Of a stretch of 64,000 nt of DNA, positions 33,863-42,143 are shown piece by piece. Under the pieces are notes generated by a model that was not told the DNA's origin, made no database searches, and worked only from the letters and a program-made list of their open reading frames with translations. Source of the stretch: Lachnospiraceae bacterium (GTDB taxonomy: Bacteria; Bacillota; Clostridia; Lachnospirales; Lachnospiraceae); contig CAJTHM010000006.1 in NCBI GenBank assembly GCA_910576125.1, positions 124,001 through 188,000 of the forward strand, written 5' to 3'. Each line of letters opens with the position of its first letter. The stretch's first letter is position 1. The position numbers and the translations under genes were made by a program.

Positions 33863-34816
33863 ATGGAACACAAAGGAACCAAAACAATCGAGACAGAACG
33901 TTTGACCCTGCGGCCTTTCCGGGCAGAGGACGCGGAGGCCATGTTCCGCAACTGGGCCAGCGACCCGGAAGTGACGAAATTCCTGACCTGGCCCACCCAC
34001 GGGGACGTAAGCGTCACCAGGCATGTCCTGGCGGATTGGGTCGGCAGGTACGGTGAGTCTTCCTATTATCAGTGGGCTATTGAACTGAAAGAAATCCGGG
34101 AGCCGATCGGCAGCATCAGCATCGTGAAGTCCAGTGACGAAACCGAATCCGCCACCATAGGCTACTGCATCGGCCGCCGCTTTTGGGGACAGGGCATCAC
34201 CGCGGAGGCGCTGGAGGCCGTGATGGCCTACCTTTTTGAGGAAGTGGGCATGAACTGCGTGAACGCCTGCCACGATCCCCGCAATCCGAACTCCGGGAAA
34301 GTCATGCAAAAATGCGGCATGGCCCTGGAGGGCACATGGCGGGCAGGGGGCATCAACAACCAGGGCCGGTGCGACGAACGCTGGTATTCCATACTGAAAG
34401 CGGAATATGACAGAAGAGGAGACGCGGAAGAAATCTGGAAAGAGCTCTACGAGAAAGCCCTGGCCGTCCAGAATGGGAGGAAGATTTCAAACTATGTGGA
34501 CGCGGGCGGCGTGGCGGCCGCCATTCTGACAGCCTCCGGGAACATTTACACAGGCGTATGCGTGGACACCTGCTCCACCCTGGGAATCTGCGCCGAGCGC
34601 AACGCCATGTTCCACATGCTGACCAACGGCGAGCACGAAATCCGGAAAGTGCTGGCAATCATGCCGGACGGCCGGACGGGAGCGCCCTGCGGGGCCTGCC
34701 GGGAACTGATGGCCCAGCTGATGCCGGATTCCTACAGGGACATTGAGGTCATGCTGGACTATGAGCGGAAACGGACCGCCACGCTGGGGGAACTGACGCC
34801 GGAGTGGTGGATTTAG
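33863..34816 (+). CDS. GNAT acetyltransferase - cytidine deaminase-like fusion
   Basis: One 317-residue chain with two enzymes. Residues 1-175 are a RimJ/RimL-type GNAT domain (ETERLTLRPFRAEDAEAMFRNW, GYCIGRRFWGQGITAEALEAV as acetyl-CoA loop, NSGKVMQKCGM). Residues 185-317 are a cytidine deaminase-like domain with the zinc and catalytic residues CAERNA and PCGACRELM, and NYVDAGGVAAAILTASGNIYTG in the substrate region. The two are in one frame without an internal ribosome site. Such deaminases include blasticidin-S deaminase-type enzymes, so a detoxification role for both halves is conceivable but unproven. A truncated second copy of the junction lies at 43138-43378. AAAGGAAG at 33847-33854 precedes the ATG. 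Confidence 0.85.
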   Translation: MEHKGTKTIETERLTLRPFRAEDAEAMFRNWASDPEVTKFLTWPTHGDVSVTRHVLADWVGRYGESSYYQWAIELKEIREPIGSISIVKSSDETESATIGYCIGRRFWGQGITAEALEAVMAYLFEEVGMNCVNACHDPRNPNSGKVMQKCGMALEGTWRAGGINNQGRCDERWYSILKAEYDRRGDAEEIWKELYEKALAVQNGRKISNYVDAGGVAAAILTASGNIYTGVCVDTCSTLGICAERNAMFHMLTNGEHEIRKVLAIMPDGRTGAPCGACRELMAQLMPDSYRDIEVMLDYERKRTATLGELTPEWWI

Positions 34817-34907
34817 CGGTGGATTTGAAAAGGTTGGCGGGCGGAGTCGTTAAAGGGAACATTTTTCCGAAAAGGGAGAAAATATCTGGTAGGAAGAGGG
34901 AAAGACA

Positions 34908-35587
34908 ATGAACGAAGAAATTCAGCGCCACTATTTGGAGACCAGCATTTATACCTATGGGGGGCATACAAGGACTTCCTGCTGTCCCTGCCGGACGAGA
35001 TACCGTCCATAGGCCGGTGGGTCTGCGACCAGATCACCCATCCGTCCATGTATTTCACGGAGCCCTCCCCTTATCTGGAGGGCTCCTATTTCGGGAAATT
35101 CGCTTCTTACCCGAAGCGCCGCTTCAAGAACGAGGAGGAGCTGTACATCACGGCGGTATCCATGCTTGCCGGTATCCTGTATCTGAATGGAGGGGATGAG
35201 GGGAGGAAAGATGTAACCAAGAGGATTACAGTGTCGTGCCGACAGGCTTCCGTTCTGTTCAGCGCGATTCTGAAAGCCAAGGGAATCCCCTGCCGCTCCA
35301 GAGCCGGGCTTGGGCTGAGACGACATACCCTGGACAAGAAGCTGGATGTGTTCACGCCGAATCTGCTGCAGGGCGTGTGCGAATATCTGTTCATGGATTT
35401 CCATGCCCTGATGAACAATGAGATATTCTATTCCTACCAGCCCCTGTACCTGCGGGACGGAATCCGGTTCCTGGGCGAACCGGAGCTGCGAGAACTGGAC
35501 GAGCTGGCGGAACTGCTGAGGGAACCGGATGAAAACCGGGAGCGGATAAAGGAGATGTGGAGCACAATGAGAAGCTGTCCGTCCTGA
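34908..35587 (+). pseudogene. Hypothetical protein gene frameshifted at a G6 run (possibly phase variable); transglutaminase-like region
   Basis: From ATG 34908 (AGGAAGAGGG upstream) the frame reads MNEEIQRHYLETSIYTYGG and then fails. If one G is added to the G6 run at 34959-34964, translation continues without a stop: AYKDFLLSLPDEIPSIGRWVCDQ into MYFTEPSPYLEGSYFGKF, then VSCRQASVLFSAILKAKGIPCRSRAGLG, and ends at 35587 with about 226 codons in all. The CRQASVL and IPCRSRAG segments recall transglutaminase-like folds (the Cys in a helix followed by IPAR), so a protease-like or inactive relative is possible. The homopolymer could allow slippage. Confidence 0.6.
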
Positions 35588-35608
35588 CAAATAACACGCA
35601 GAATATTT

Positions 35609-35902
35609 ATGAGGATGTTTTCCGATGAACTCCATGCGGTGAAAGCCGCCAGATTGGGGAATCTCATCCAGCACTGGCGGGAGGGGACTTCGTCCCTGGA
35701 GGATCTGTACCGGGCGGAGGCCGATTCCGGGACAGGCCCTGTGCAGGATGCTCCAGAAAGCCGTGGCGAAAAGAGACCCCGACACCTATGAGCCGTGGAT
35801 GAAAGCGCTCATGTGTGCCGTAGGGCAGGCCTGCGACTGGACAGACCGGGCATATCTGGAACCGTTGTTGGACTATCTAAAAGGATATGCGGAAAATCTA
35901 TA
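35609..35902 (+). pseudogene. Small hypothetical gene, frameshifted
   Basis: The frame from about 35609 reads MRMFSDELHAVKAARLGNL and LIQHWREGTSSLEDLYRAE and then ends early. In the next frame, starting around 35735, a clean continuation runs LCRMLQKAVAKRDPDTYEPW then MKALMCAVGQACDWTDRAYL to LLDYLKGYAENL and a TAA at 35900-35902. A single frameshift near 35725-35740 would join the two into a protein of about 97 residues. I do not recognise the family. It immediately follows the other frameshifted gene, so both may be decaying together. Confidence 0.45.
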
Positions 35903-36287
35903 AAAATTCTATTTTTCATGCAACCAACTCCTGATTTTGTCGGAATATATAGTGAAAGCGGTAAGCAAAGCGCAAGAGAAAAAGGCTCTTGGAATTTTGG
36001 AAGCGGAATCAAGTATTGAGGCCGAAAGGCACCCGGAAAGCGGGGGAATCAGCTCCAAGGAGTTCCGTAAAGCAGTGTGATATGCGGCCTGGAGGTTTCG
36101 GGAGGATATAAGAAAGAATCGGAGAAGAATCCGGTTATTCCATATCTGATAACGAAAGCGATGAACGGAGCGCAGAAGAGCCAACGGGTAAGCGCAGAAG
36201 AGACAACGGGCAGGCGCAGAAGAGCCAGGGAATGAATGCCAGGGAATGGGAGCGACAAAAGGGAGCCACAGGAAAGGGGAAACAGGG
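35903..36287. other. Intergenic stretch with a short coding remnant
   Basis: No intact gene. From about 35952 to 36080 one plus frame is coding-like (KKALGILEAESSIEAERHPE, ISSKEFRKAV) but has no start or known family. At roughly 36172-36232 there are three imperfect copies of a GCGCAGAAGAG-containing unit of about 22 bp. The region ends at the ribosome binding site of the sigma gene. Confidence 0.4.
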
Positions 36288-36848
36288 ATGCAGGACGAAG
36301 CGATTGTAGGGATGTACTGGCAGAGAGATGAAAACGCGATTCAGGAGACAGAGCGCAAATACGGGCGCTATCTGTCGAAGATTGCCTATCATGTGCTGGC
36401 TGACCTGGAGGACAGCAAGGAGAGCGTCAACGATACCTATCTGAAAGCGTGGAATTCCATGCCGCCCCACAGACCGGAAGTCCTTTCCGCCTACCTGGGC
36501 AGGATCACCAGACAGCTGTCCATCGACATGTTCCGGGGACGGAACCGGAAGAAGCGGCAGGCATCGGAATACGCCCTGTCCCTGTCCGAGCTGGAAGACT
36601 GCGTTTCCGGCAAAGATGCCACGGAACAGGACGTGAATCTGCATCTGCTCTCGGAGGCCATCGGCGCTTATCTCCGCACGCTGACACCGGAAGCCCGAAA
36701 TACTTTCGTGGGAAGGTATTACTATATGGATTCCCTGAAAGAAGTGGCCGCATATTTCGGCATGAGCGAATCCAAGGCGAAGAGCATGCTGTACCGCACG
36801 AGACAGGGGCTGAAGGCTTATCTGGAACAGGAGGGATTTGTGGTATGA
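36288..36848 (+). CDS. ECF-type RNA polymerase sigma factor
   Basis: A 186-residue sigma-70 family factor. ATG 36288 (MQDEAIVGMYWQRDENAI) is preferred; the frame opens at 36246 without a start signal. Region 2 covers YGRYLSKIAYHVLADLEDSKESVNDTYLKAWNSMPP, with RITRQLSIDMFRGRNRKKR continuing it, and region 4 has TFVGRYYYMDSLKEVAAYFGMSESKAKSMLYRTRQGL. The stop overlaps the start of the downstream membrane protein (ATGA at 36845-36848), so the two are translationally coupled as a sigma/anti-sigma pair. Confidence 0.85.
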   Translation: MQDEAIVGMYWQRDENAIQETERKYGRYLSKIAYHVLADLEDSKESVNDTYLKAWNSMPPHRPEVLSAYLGRITRQLSIDMFRGRNRKKRQASEYALSLSELEDCVSGKDATEQDVNLHLLSEAIGAYLRTLTPEARNTFVGRYYYMDSLKEVAAYFGMSESKAKSMLYRTRQGLKAYLEQEGFVV

Positions 36849-38152
36849 GGAAAGAACAGATCAGTGACGCTTTGAACCTGCTGGAGGACTCTGTCCTGGA
36901 AGAGACGGACAGGCTGCGGAACCGGGAGGGGAGGAAAAGGGCCGGAAGTCTGTGGAAATGGGCTGCCGCAGCGGCCGGTCTCCTGCTGGCGGCATGCGTG
37001 GGATGGATTGTCATGGAACAAAAACAGAATCAGTCGGGCCAGGACTCCTCGCTCCACGCGTCCCATGACCCAGAGGGGAGACAGGAACCCGGCACACAGG
37101 AGACAGGGGACGCCACAGGGCTTCCCATGCTTTCCGTGACAGAGATTGGGCAGGAGGAAGCAGCGGGCTATGAGGGCGTCAGAGTGCATGACATCTCGGA
37201 GTTAGTCAATGCAAACCCCTGGGGCGAGGCGTTGGGGATTTCATCTCTGCCGGTGTATGAAAATGTTCTCTCCTACGATGAGAGCTACATCGCACAGGGC
37301 GGAGACTTTCATAAAATGCGGGAATTCCTGATTGAGGTCGCGGGCAGCTTAGGACTGGAGGAGGAATCCCTGACCATCACGGATGATGTGCCGGACGAAG
37401 AGACGAGGCGAATCATAACGGAGAAGCTGGAGATGGTCGGAGACACCGTGCCGGAAGGGTATTTCAATCCCACGAAGCTAATCGGGGAAGCGGAAGGGCT
37501 GAAAATCGAGGTGAATCAGGCCATGACGGCTACGGTATCTTTTGAACCGGCCGTATCCCTGCCGGAGGAATATCGCTTTACCCATCACGCTGCCTATGGG
37601 GAGCTGGCGGAGACGGCAGAGTATCTGGAAAAAGAGTACGAGGATTTCATCGGGATGGAGCATCCTGCGGCGAATATCTATGGCGGCAGTTACAATATCG
37701 ATCTCCAGCAGAGCTATTGGATTGAATTTTATGACCGGGCGGAGGATATGGTCCAGCGCATCATCAATTACAATTTCAACCGGACGGCCTTTTACTGCGA
37801 TGACCAGGGCAGGCTGTACCTGGCCAGGAGCTTCCGGCCTGATTTGTCGAGGATGGTGGGAGAGTATCCGATCATCACGGCGGAGGAGGCGAAAGAGCTT
37901 CTGCGGAAAGGCAATTATATCACCACAGCGCCCTATGAGATGCCCGGAGAGGAGTTCATCGGGAAAGTGGAGCTGGTCTACCGCGCGGGAGAACGGGAGA
38001 GGTATTATATGCCCTATTACCGCTTTTATGTGGAACTGCCCGAAGCGGCTATGGATGACGGCCTGAAAGCTTATGGCGCGTACTATGTTCCGGCTGTGGA
38101 GAGCGCCTACCTTTCCGACATGCCTGTATGGGACGGCAGCTTCAATTTCTGA
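36845..38152 (+). CDS. Putative anti-sigma membrane protein
   Basis: A 435-residue protein starting at the ATG that overlaps the sigma stop codon; the much longer open frame to the left is only sigma-gene shadow. The cytosolic N-terminus (RKEQISDALNLLEDSVLEETDRLR) is followed by one membrane helix (WAAAAAGLLLAACVGWIV) and a large extracellular domain. There is a low-complexity linker, then a folded part (FHKMREFLIEVAGSLGLEEES, YGGSYNIDLQQSYWIEFYD, YRFYVELPEAAMDDGLKAYG). No zinc motif is seen. Gene order and topology argue for an anti-sigma factor that responds to an envelope signal. Confidence 0.7.
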   Translation: MRKEQISDALNLLEDSVLEETDRLRNREGRKRAGSLWKWAAAAAGLLLAACVGWIVMEQKQNQSGQDSSLHASHDPEGRQEPGTQETGDATGLPMLSVTEIGQEEAAGYEGVRVHDISELVNANPWGEALGISSLPVYENVLSYDESYIAQGGDFHKMREFLIEVAGSLGLEEESLTITDDVPDEETRRIITEKLEMVGDTVPEGYFNPTKLIGEAEGLKIEVNQAMTATVSFEPAVSLPEEYRFTHHAAYGELAETAEYLEKEYEDFIGMEHPAANIYGGSYNIDLQQSYWIEFYDRAEDMVQRIINYNFNRTAFYCDDQGRLYLARSFRPDLSRMVGEYPIITAEEAKELLRKGNYITTAPYEMPGEEFIGKVELVYRAGERERYYMPYYRFYVELPEAAMDDGLKAYGAYYVPAVESAYLSDMPVWDGSFNF

Positions 38153-38195
38153 CAACAGCATATTTGCGGAGCGTGGATTCCGCTGCGGAAAGCTG

Positions 38196-38230
38196 CTCCC
38201 GCTGCCCCTGCCAGGGACGGCGGGAGTTTT
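38196..38230 (+). terminator. Terminator after the anti-sigma gene
   Basis: CTCCCGC (38196-38202) and GCGGGAG (38220-38226) form a stem with further pairing inside the loop, followed by TTTT. Confidence 0.65.
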
Positions 38231-38256
38231 GCCGTGCATCTGGCGAGGCATAATCG

Positions 38257-38285
38257 TTGACAACGTTCCATAAATAGTATATACT
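38257..38285 (+). promoter_or_regulatory. Promoter and palindrome ahead of the MarR gene
   Basis: TTGACA (38257-38262) and TATACT (38280-38285) are 17 bases apart. The -10 box lies in a perfect 10-bp palindrome AGTATATACT (38276-38285), a reasonable site for autoregulation by the MarR-type protein encoded next. Confidence 0.7.
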
Positions 38286-38324
38286 TTAAAAGTGGACGAT
38301 GTCAACTATTTAGAAAGAGGTAAT

Positions 38325-38762
38325 ATGGACAGATATGATAAAACAATCGAGGAGATAAGGAAATTCAACCGTTTCTACACGGTGAATATGGGCTTCTTAG
38401 ATTCAGGCTGTCTTGACACGACATATTCAATAGCGGAAATGAGAATCCTGTTTGAAATCAAAACACACGGAACATGCGCTCAAAGCGATATCACAAAAAA
38501 TCTGCACATTGACAAAAGCTATTTGAGCAGGATAGTCACCCGCTTGTGTAAAAACGGCCTTATTGAGAAAGACCGGTCCGCAAAGGATAAGAGAATTACC
38601 TGTATCACCTTAACTGAAAAGGGAACTATGGAGACAGAGAGATTGATTGACTTGACGGATGATCAGATAAGAGCTCAAATAGCGCAATTAAATCTGGATG
38701 AGTGTGAAAAATTATGCAATGCAATGAATGCAGTAATTACAATATTAGGAAAAGAGGAGTGA
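38325..38762 (+). CDS. MarR family transcriptional regulator
   Basis: A 145-residue winged-helix regulator. ATG 38325 follows AAAGAGGTAAT. The recognition region is HGTCAQSDITKNLHIDKSYLSRIVTRLCKNGLIEKDRSAKDKR with the wing residues ITCITLTEKG. It starts an operon with the GNAT gene at 38765 (2-base gap) and the WYL regulator at 39244 (overlap). MarR-GNAT pairs are common, sometimes fused, and often act on a small effector or on drugs. The promoter palindrome suggests it represses itself. Confidence 0.88.
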   Translation: MDRYDKTIEEIRKFNRFYTVNMGFLDSGCLDTTYSIAEMRILFEIKTHGTCAQSDITKNLHIDKSYLSRIVTRLCKNGLIEKDRSAKDKRITCITLTEKGTMETERLIDLTDDQIRAQIAQLNLDECEKLCNAMNAVITILGKEE

Positions 38763-38764
38763 AA

Positions 38765-39244
38765 ATGGAAATTATACAGTTTGAAGAAAGGTACAGACAG
38801 GACTTTATTGATTTCAATACAGAGTGGATTGTATCGAATTTTGGATCCCTGGAAGAGCATGATAAGGAAACGTTCGAGAAAATCGATGATGAAATAAAGT
38901 CGGGAGCCATGATATTTTTTGCTGTCGAAAATGATGTGGCGCTTGCCACCTGCATGGCCATGCCGGCGCAGGGGACGACATGGGAGTTATGCAAGCTTGG
39001 CTCCAACAAAAATGTCCCTCACAAAGGGGCGGGGAGCGCGGTTTTTGAAGCGGCAATGAACTGGGCATTCAGCCATGGAGCAGAAAGGCTTTTCATCCTG
39101 TCGAACAGTAAACTGAAGCCCGCCTTGCATATTTATGAAAAATATGGCTTTCAGGAAATCAAGCTTGAGAATTATGAATATGTCAGAGGGGACATAGCCT
39201 TTGAATATATAGCGCCGTCATCGGAGGCGTGCCGGGAAGCGTGA
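38765..39244 (+). CDS. GNAT family N-acetyltransferase
   Basis: A 159-residue acetyltransferase that starts 2 bases after the MarR stop, with AAGAGGAG as ribosome binding site. The acetyl-CoA region is LCKLGSNKNVPHKGAGSAVFEAAMNWAF, with Ala-Gly variation in the usual R/QxxGxG/A loop. The C-terminal ERLFILSNSKLKPALHIYEKYGFQEI is a classic GNAT signature; similar sequences are seen in MarR-GNAT fusion proteins. Its stop overlaps the next start (TGATG at 39242-39246). The acceptor substrate is unknown. Confidence 0.85.
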   Translation: MEIIQFEERYRQDFIDFNTEWIVSNFGSLEEHDKETFEKIDDEIKSGAMIFFAVENDVALATCMAMPAQGTTWELCKLGSNKNVPHKGAGSAVFEAAMNWAFSHGAERLFILSNSKLKPALHIYEKYGFQEIKLENYEYVRGDIAFEYIAPSSEACREA

Positions 39245-40215
39245 TGATAAACAGACAACTGGAAATGATTTATATCCTGATGAATAAAGGCACCGTAACG
39301 GCGGAGGAACTGGCGGCCCATTTTGAGGTGTCCGCGCGCACCATATACCGGGATGTGGAGAGCCTGTCCATGGCCGGGATTCCTATCTATGCGGGCAGGG
39401 GCAAGGGCGGCGGCATCCGCCTTATGGAGCGATTCATCCTGGACAAGATGCTGCTTTCCGCGGAGGAGCAGCGCGGGATTCTGGCGGCCCTGGCCAGCCT
39501 GCGGGAGACAGGGGCGGCCGGGGAAGAGAAGACCCTGGAAAAGCTGGAGACTTTTTTCAGGACCAAGACCCGGGACTGGGTGGCCATTGATTTCTCTGAC
39601 TGGAGCGGCAGGCGCGGGGAGCTGTTCGGACAGATCAAAGAGGCGATCCTGAACCGGCATGTCCTGGAATTTGACTACTTTGGTCAATATGGGGACATGA
39701 GCCATCGTCAGGCAGAGCCGGTCCAGCTGCTGTTCAAGGAATACACCTGGTATGTGCGGGCCTGGTGCCGGGCCAGAGGGGCTATGCGGCTGTTCAAGGT
39801 GCTGCGGATGAAGCGGGTGGAAGTGCTGGAGGAAGTCTTTGAGACAGAGGAGAGGCACCGGGAAGAAGAACTGCCTGGCACGCAGGGGAAAATGCCGGAA
39901 ACGGATGCGGCGGCAGACAGGCCGGAAAAGTCGGGGAAACAGCAGAAAGCACCGGAAACAGACAGTGTTTTCACGGAAATAACCTTACGCATAGATAAAA
40001 AAGAGGCCTACCGGATCTATGACAGATTCGAGGAGGATGAAATCGCAGTGCTTCCACAGGGGGATTTTGAAATCCGGTTCGGCTGTTCGGTGGACGACTG
40101 GGTCTATGGGCTGATTTTGTCCTTTGGGCCGTCGGCCAAAGTGATAAGTCCGGAATGGATGAGGCGGGAACTGGCGCAAAGAATCCGGCAGATGGCGCAG
40201 GCATATGACACATGA
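39244..40215 (+). CDS. YafY-type HTH-WYL transcriptional regulator
   Basis: A 323-residue regulator whose ATG overlaps the GNAT stop codon. The HTH_11 part is MIYILMNKGTVTAEELAAHFEVSARTIYRDVESLSMAGIPIYAG; the WYL core is EPVQLLFKEYTWYVRAWCRARGAMRLFKVLRMK; the WCX tail is GLILSFGPSAKVISPEWMRRELA. Between WYL and WCX parts is a hydrophilic insert of about 45 residues (EERHREEELPGTQGKMPETD and on) not found in the paralog at 15699. Its target is probably within this operon or unlinked; no palindrome was found that points to a site. Confidence 0.88.
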   Translation: MINRQLEMIYILMNKGTVTAEELAAHFEVSARTIYRDVESLSMAGIPIYAGRGKGGGIRLMERFILDKMLLSAEEQRGILAALASLRETGAAGEEKTLEKLETFFRTKTRDWVAIDFSDWSGRRGELFGQIKEAILNRHVLEFDYFGQYGDMSHRQAEPVQLLFKEYTWYVRAWCRARGAMRLFKVLRMKRVEVLEEVFETEERHREEELPGTQGKMPETDAAADRPEKSGKQQKAPETDSVFTEITLRIDKKEAYRIYDRFEEDEIAVLPQGDFEIRFGCSVDDWVYGLILSFGPSAKVISPEWMRRELAQRIRQMAQAYDT

Positions 40216-40457
40216 GACCCCGGTCAGGAGCCGGAGCGGCGCATCGTGGCAGAATGGCTGCAGACGGTCATATTATGGGATTGCGGTTTTGCAGGCAAGA
40301 GCAGCTGAATGCTGGATATAATTAGAAAATTCAGGTAGACAGCCCTGCTATCCGACAGAGGTTTCGCTGACGGTCAGGGGAATCTGTGATAAATTTAGGT
40401 GGGAATCGGAGAGAGGGATTCTGTTCCACGAAAGCATGATAAAGGGGGAGGAAGCTC

Positions 40458-42143
40458 ATGTACGAATGCTTCAATTGCGGCGGGAATCTGAAATTTGACA
40501 TTGCCAGACAGCAGCTTTACTGCGAATACTGCGGCACCCTTGCAGACCCCTACAGCGTCTGCAAAGAGCGGGACGCGGAGGAGACTGTAATGCCAGGGGG
40601 AGAAGAGGGGGAGTATGAGGTGACAGTGTTCACCTGTCCCCAGTGTGGCGGCGAAATCCTCAGTGAGGACACCACGGCGGCCACGTTCTGCAGCTTCTGT
40701 GGGGCTTCCACTATCCTGGACAGCCGTATCAGCAGGACAAGGCGCCCCGGTTACATACTTCCTTTTACCAGGACGAAAGAGGACTGCAAGGCTGCTTATG
40801 GAAAAATGATGCGCAGGGCGTTTTTTGCGCCGAAGGAGCTGAAAGACGAGACGCTGATTGAAAAATTCCGGGGGATTTATATGCCCTATTGGGTGTACAC
40901 CTTTGAAAAGAAAAGCGGAATCTCGTTCCCCGGCAAAAAGACCCGCAGAAGAGGAGACTATCTGATTACGGATCATTATCGACTGGAATGTCAGGTGGAG
41001 GCAAAGTACAGCGGGATGGCATACGATGCGTCCTCTGCCTTTTCGGACAGCTTAAGCGGCGCCATAGCGCCCTTTGATCTGCGGCAGGGAAAGGAATTCG
41101 CGCCCTCTTTCCTGAGCGGATTTTATGCCGACGCCAGCGATGTGGAAAAATACGTCTATCTCCAGGAAGCGGAGGATATCGTCGTCCGGCACGCGGCAGG
41201 TCAGCTGGCGCGGGATTCGGTGTGCAGGAAATACCATGCGGAAGCAATTGGAGACGGACAGCGGATCCGGAACGCTTTGCGCCCTGACGAAAGGACATCT
41301 GTGCTGGCCATGCTGCCGGTATGGTTTCTGTCCTACCGCAATGGGGACAGGGTCAGCTATGCGGTGGTGAACGGCCAGACGGGCAAGGCTGCGGCCGATC
41401 TGCCGGTGGATATGAAAAAATATCTGGCAGGCTCCGGGATATTGGCGGTGCCCCTGTTTCTTCTGCTGAACCTGTTCCTGACCATTACGCCGGGGAAAAT
41501 CCTGCTGATTGCCGCATTGCTGGCGGTTCTGTGCATTCTGATTTCCAATAGGCAGATGAACCATATCCTGGCCAGGGAGTCCGGGGAGGACGACAAAGGG
41601 CTGGCTTCTGTGCGACCTGTGTCCGGAGCGGATGCCGCGGGATGGCAGAGACGGAGAAGAATCCGGAGAACCGGGAGCGGCACCTTTTTGAAAGTGTTCG
41701 GGATGATTCTGTTAATGTATGGATTTGTGTTGGTGCCGTCCTTTCTGTTTCGTGCCCTGGGAGGCGCGATGGGCGGGGGAAAGACGAGAGGTGCCCGGAT
41801 GCTGATGTATGCCGCGGTTACTTTGGCGGTTGGCTATGGAAGCATGCGCGTCTTTCAGCGTCGGATGGGAAGTTCCGGCAGGGAGAGCCAGGGGAAAAAG
41901 TCGTTTTGGGGAGGTCATTTCAAGGAGAAGTGGCGTACTCTGTTGAAGCCATTGGCGGGGATTGTGCTTGCAGCGGTTATTCTGCTTGCGAATCCGGTTT
42001 CAGACTGGTTCTATTACATAGGAGCTTTTGCCTGTATGGGTACTGTGCTCTGGGCCATCCTGGATATCATCAGGCAGCATAATATGCTGACTACACGCAG
42101 ACTTCCCCAGTTGAACAGGCGGGGAGGTGACGAAAATGAGTAG
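40458..42143 (+). CDS. Zinc-ribbon membrane protein
   Basis: A 561-residue protein starting at 40458 with AAAGGGGGAGGAAG upstream. Two zinc ribbons open it: YECFNCGGNLKFDIARQQLYCEYCG and FTCPQCGGEILSEDTTAATFCSFCG. A central soluble region follows (KFRGIYMPYWVYTFEKKSGISFPG, RNALRPDERTSVLAMLPVWFLSYRNG), then hydrophobic helices near residues 330-365, 415-435 and later. This architecture, a double zinc ribbon followed by a TFIIB-like part and membrane helices, is frequent in Lachnospiraceae next to TPM-domain genes, and here it overlaps one by 8 bases. Its role is unknown; co-occurrence suggests a joint envelope function. Confidence 0.7.
   Translation: MYECFNCGGNLKFDIARQQLYCEYCGTLADPYSVCKERDAEETVMPGGEEGEYEVTVFTCPQCGGEILSEDTTAATFCSFCGASTILDSRISRTRRPGYILPFTRTKEDCKAAYGKMMRRAFFAPKELKDETLIEKFRGIYMPYWVYTFEKKSGISFPGKKTRRRGDYLITDHYRLECQVEAKYSGMAYDASSAFSDSLSGAIAPFDLRQGKEFAPSFLSGFYADASDVEKYVYLQEAEDIVVRHAAGQLARDSVCRKYHAEAIGDGQRIRNALRPDERTSVLAMLPVWFLSYRNGDRVSYAVVNGQTGKAAADLPVDMKKYLAGSGILAVPLFLLLNLFLTITPGKILLIAALLAVLCILISNRQMNHILARESGEDDKGLASVRPVSGADAAGWQRRRRIRRTGSGTFLKVFGMILLMYGFVLVPSFLFRALGGAMGGGKTRGARMLMYAAVTLAVGYGSMRVFQRRMGSSGRESQGKKSFWGGHFKEKWRTLLKPLAGIVLAAVILLANPVSDWFYYIGAFACMGTVLWAILDIIRQHNMLTTRRLPQLNRRGGDENE

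Noticed and set aside
36172..36232. Three ~22-bp imperfect repeats as iterons or origin sites
   Set aside because: No replication gene or AT-rich unwinding region nearby; divergence between units is high.
36449..36844. N-terminal extension of the anti-sigma frame
   Set aside because: This part only overlaps the sigma gene in another frame; the ATG at 36845 with start-stop overlap is the natural start.
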